Below are positions 61,964-64,000 of a stretch of DNA of 64,000 nt, one piece after another. The stretch is taken from positions 2,542,001 through 2,606,000 of the forward strand of contig NZ_CP016793.1 of the NCBI RefSeq assembly GCF_001701025.1, given 5' to 3'. A program made the position numbers and the translations under genes. The stretch is from Lentzea guizhouensis. Lineage in GTDB: Bacteria > Actinomycetota > Actinomycetes > Mycobacteriales > Pseudonocardiaceae. Below the pieces are notes generated by a model. The model worked only from the letters and a program-made list of their open reading frames with translations. It ran no database searches and had not been told where the DNA came from. How positions within the stretch are numbered: position 1 is the first letter of the stretch; each line of letters starts with the position of its first letter.

Positions 61964-63310
61964 TTAGTCGGCAGACAGCACTACTGGAACTGGAACAAGC
62001 CTGATCTCTTCGCCGCCTCCGCCGACAGAAACCTCATGTGTGGTCCATCCACTAGGCCAGTCCATGTGGAAAGGGCGCTCTTGATCGCGCATCGATGCTC
62101 CCGACATGACAGGCGGATCGGCGAACCGCGCGTCGCGGAACGAGGCGTTTCTGGTGAAGGTTGCGCCGCTGAACCTGGCGGCCCCGGTGAAGGTCGCGCC
62201 GCTGAACCAGACGTCGCCGGTGAAGGTCGCGTCGCCGAACCAGACGTCGCCGGTGAAGGTCGCGTCGCCGAACCAGACGTCGCCGGTGAAGGTCGCGTCG
62301 CCGAACCAGACGTCGCCGATGAAGGTCGCGCCGTTAAACCAGGCGTAATCGATGAAGGTCGCGCCGTTTAACCAGGCGCTCTTGATGAAGGTCGCGTCGC
62401 TGAACGAGGTGGTCCCGGTAAAGGTCGCGTCGCTGAACGAGGTGGTCCAAAAGGTCGCGCCGCGGAAGTAGGTGTTCCCGTTGAAGGTTGCGCCATCGAA
62501 CCGGGTCGTGCGTGCCTTGCAGCCGCCGAGGTCGAAGTCGATGAGTAGTGCGCTTTTGAGGTCGAGGTCGATGTCGTCCCAAAAAGACCGGGCGGGACGT
62601 CGAAGGGGGTCACCCGGACGTAGGTGGCGAGTCAGGATGCGTTGGGCGGTAAGACGGACCTCGCGTTCCTGGCGTCGGTCCTCGTCCCGGACGGCGGCGA
62701 TGGGCGGCGGCGTAGTTGCCGCGCGACGGGCAGCCGCCGCAGTAGCGGCGACACGGCGAGCCGGTGTGGCCCGCAACGACCCGCTAAGCCCTCGTGGTTT
62801 GCGGACCCCCGTTTTATCGGGTGGTGGCGTGAAAGGCGCGCGCAGATAAGCGCAGATCACGTTGACCACGGTCTGTCGGTGATCGGGGTTGTCTTGGGCA
62901 ACTCTTTCCAGCGCGTACATTGCGCCATGTCGTACTGCAGGCTTGTCGGACCCCAGCTGTTCCACTGCTTTCATGTACAACTCGGTGAGGCGACGTTCAG
63001 CGGCGTCGTGCTCAGTGGCCCACTGCCGCCGCCACGCAAGCACGAGGGTCATCACCGCACCGGTTCCCGCTCCGACCGCCAACGCCGTGCGGATCAGATC
63101 GAGCCGCTCTGTCGACGAGGCGGTGTTCAACACCAGCACGAACACCAACACCGCCAGTGTGGTCATGACGATCACCGGCGTGACGATCAATAGCAGTGCC
63201 CGCCAAGACGTTCCTGGCAACTCTCGTCGGTTCCTCCGTGTTGAGACCGGACGACGTAGTCGCTCGCGGGAACGGCGCAGACGGGACTGAGCAGGTTCGG
63301 AGACGGTCAC
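61964..63310 (-). CDS. Membrane-anchored pentapeptide-like repeat protein with 11-residue units
   Basis: A protein of 448 residues: basic N-terminus, two spans (about 40-60 and 75-95; LLLIVTPVIVMTTLAVLVF), a linker with TELYMKAVEQLGSDKPAVRHGAMYALERVA, typical of actinobacterial pentapeptide-repeat membrane proteins, and about 12 repeats of ATF-x5-F-x2 (ATFTGDVWFGD and similar). The uniform period is 11, not 5, except one 10-residue unit. GTG 63310 is tentative; TATAAA stands just before it. Confidence 0.7.
   Translation of the reverse strand: MTVSEPAQSRLRRSRERLRRPVSTRRNRRELPGTSWRALLLIVTPVIVMTTLAVLVFVLVLNTASSTERLDLIRTALAVGAGTGAVMTLVLAWRRQWATEHDAAERRLTELYMKAVEQLGSDKPAVRHGAMYALERVAQDNPDHRQTVVNVICAYLRAPFTPPPDKTGVRKPRGLSGSLRATPARRVAATAAAARRAATTPPPIAAVRDEDRRQEREVRLTAQRILTRHLRPGDPLRRPARSFWDDIDLDLKSALLIDFDLGGCKARTTRFDGATFNGNTYFRGATFWTTSFSDATFTGTTSFSDATFIKSAWLNGATFIDYAWFNGATFIGDVWFGDATFTGDVWFGDATFTGDVWFGDATFTGDVWFSGATFTGAARFSGATFTRNASFRDARFADPPVMSGASMRDQERPFHMDWPSGWTTHEVSVGGGGEEIRLVPVPVVLSAD
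62207..62305. repeat. Three perfect 33-bp tandem repeats
   Basis: Units begin at 62207, 62240 and 62273 and are identical over 33 bases; flanking units diverge. They encode ATFTGDVWFGD of the repeat protein, so copy number may vary by slippage or recombination. Confidence 0.85.
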
Positions 63311-63655
63311 CTTTATACGGTCGCTCAAGGTTGTCGCTCTGCTACAACCACAAGGTCCGCCACGGTTGCCGGCGCGTGTACATGTGTACGCGGACCTCAA
63401 GGTCGTTTAGGTGGGTCCCACGCCGACCGCTGAAACGCGACGTCCGGCGATGAGGCGAACCTAAGCGCCGGGACGTGACCTAGCCCGCGAAGCTCCTGCT
63501 TTCAAGGTGTTGGCATGGCTGTTCGAGTGCGTCTGCGTGCGTACTCGTTCCTGGTCAACGAGGTTGAACGGTCCAGCGCTGAACGCTGCCGAATGCGCGC
63601 GAATGAGACTGGCTGTGAGACTGATAGGTCCACTCGGGATGATCGTGCCCGTCGG
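63311..63655. other. Gene-free stretch in the element
   Basis: Only the presumed promoter of the repeat protein (TATAAA near 63311-63317 on the - strand) is visible. A 68-codon frame on the + strand (63507-63713) runs through the large hairpin and has no ribosome site or protein-like pattern. Confidence 0.4.
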
Positions 63656-63707
63656 CGCACAGCAGACGGTCCCCGAACCGGCTGGTTCGGGGCCCGTCTG
63701 CTGTGCG
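63656..63707 (-). terminator. Large hairpin after the Fic-family gene
   Basis: CGCACAGCAGACGG and CCGTCTGCTGTGCG (14 bp), one mismatch, then CCCCGAACC/GGTTCGGGG (9 bp) around GGCT. It sits three bases from the stop codon at 63710. Confidence 0.75.
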
Positions 63708-63709
63708 AC

Positions 63710-64000
63710 CTAGTCGTTCGGCTGGAGACGGAGCGGAAGGAACGCGCGGATCAACTCAATATTCGCCCGCACGCCGCGCCGGCCGCCCTTAACCAGCAGC
63801 TCCAGCTCTTCCAGCGCGTTGATGTCGCGGGTGATCGTCTTGTCGGTTTTGGTGGCATACATGCGTGCCAGTTCGACCGACAGCGTCGGAATGTCGGCTC
63901 GCGGCGTCCACTCTCCGGAGGGCAGCGTGAGGATGAGCTCGCGACGCCGCACGTCCGTCTCGGTGGTGCCGGGCAGTTCTTCGTGAACATAGTTCTGCCA
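63710..64000 (-). CDS. Fic-family protein, C-terminal part
   Basis: The last 96 residues of a gene that enters from the right edge. WQNYVHEELPGTTETDVRRREL is followed by a winged helix (PTLSVELARMYATKTDKTITRDINALEELELLVKGG), the C-terminal domain I associate with actinobacterial Fic proteins. The Fic core HPFxxGNGR is outside the window, so catalytic status cannot be judged. It lies inside the presumed integrative element. Confidence 0.6.
   Translation of the reverse strand, partial: WQNYVHEELPGTTETDVRRRELILTLPSGEWTPRADIPTLSVELARMYATKTDKTITRDINALEELELLVKGGRRGVRANIELIRAFLPLRLQPND

Noticed and set aside
62110..62500. CRISPR array
   Set aside because: The 33-bp units are contiguous, lack spacers and encode a continuous protein repeat.
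63507..63713. 68-codon frame on the + strand
   Set aside because: Runs through the hairpin at 63656-63707, lacks a ribosome site and shows no protein-like pattern.

Overview
The window is about 64 kb of very GC-rich DNA. GTG and TTG starts are common, start and stop codons overlap in many operons, and many genes have a -10 hexamer 6-7 bases before the start codon, which suggests leaderless transcripts. Gene content and order match an actinomycete of the Pseudonocardiales type. The backbone follows the Mycobacterium tuberculosis Rv3649-Rv3682 neighbourhood: DUF1998 helicase, Tad locus and Ssd, HAD hydrolase, acs, holin-like protein, EphE, MarP, Nudix, thioredoxin, Nth, Crp, MBL hydrolase, RidA, two GET3/ArsA ATPases, WhiB4 and PonA2. 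Lineage-specific modules are inserted between these genes. Genus cannot be fixed from the sequence alone, and all family calls come from reading the sequence, without database searches.

Layout. 1-4.1 kb: start of the proton pyrophosphatase, the DUF1998 helicase, and a nucleotidyltransferase preceded by a tiny leaderless ORF and a hairpin. 4.5-5.1 kb: a primase-polymerase-like protein. 5.3-10.4 kb: a Tad/Flp pilus locus in which tadC has a frameshift and ssd has an in-frame stop. 10.4-12.1 kb: a divergent region with two DnaA-box-like sites, the Rv3661-type HAD hydrolase, and behind it a candidate Ms1/MTS2823-type RNA with a strong terminator. 12.2-20.4 kb: a peptidoglycan-recycling region (NagZ, NamZ, beta-lactamase-fold hydrolase, RpiR regulator, MurQ) interrupted by a MocR regulator and an AhpD-fold protein. 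20.3-21.9 kb: hmp-nsrR nitric oxide detoxification. 22-24.4 kb: an Lrp regulator and kynA-kynU tryptophan catabolism. 24.4-35.4 kb: a degenerate Fic-like protein, acs, nhaA, holin-like protein, epoxide hydrolase, a flavin monooxygenase with its TetR regulator, and the nth-trx-nudix-marP operon.

35.5-51.6 kb: crp closed off by two very large hairpins, an MFS transporter, a roughly 0.9 kb G-rich minisatellite stretch, a second DnaN-like clamp, MBL and Nudix hydrolases, a small operon with a Gfo/Idh/MocA enzyme and a TPR protein, a RidA operon with two paralogous unknown proteins, two ArsA-type ATPases, whiB4 and ponA2. 51.6-61.7 kb: a decayed gene, dps, ohr, a flavin reductase, an esterase, an MFS protein, an S9 peptidase, small membrane proteins, a GAF protein, and an SDR/TetR pair with a three-copy operator.

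61.7-64 kb: a 42-base 3' fragment of tRNA-Pro still followed by its terminator. This looks like an attachment site where an integrative element begins. Inside it are a repeat protein with an 11-residue period and the C-terminus of a Fic-family protein that runs off the window. The least expected signals are the leader ORF with hairpin before the nucleotidyltransferase, the two lesions in the Tad locus, the Ms1-position RNA, the Fic pseudoenzyme beside acs, and the tRNA-Pro junction.
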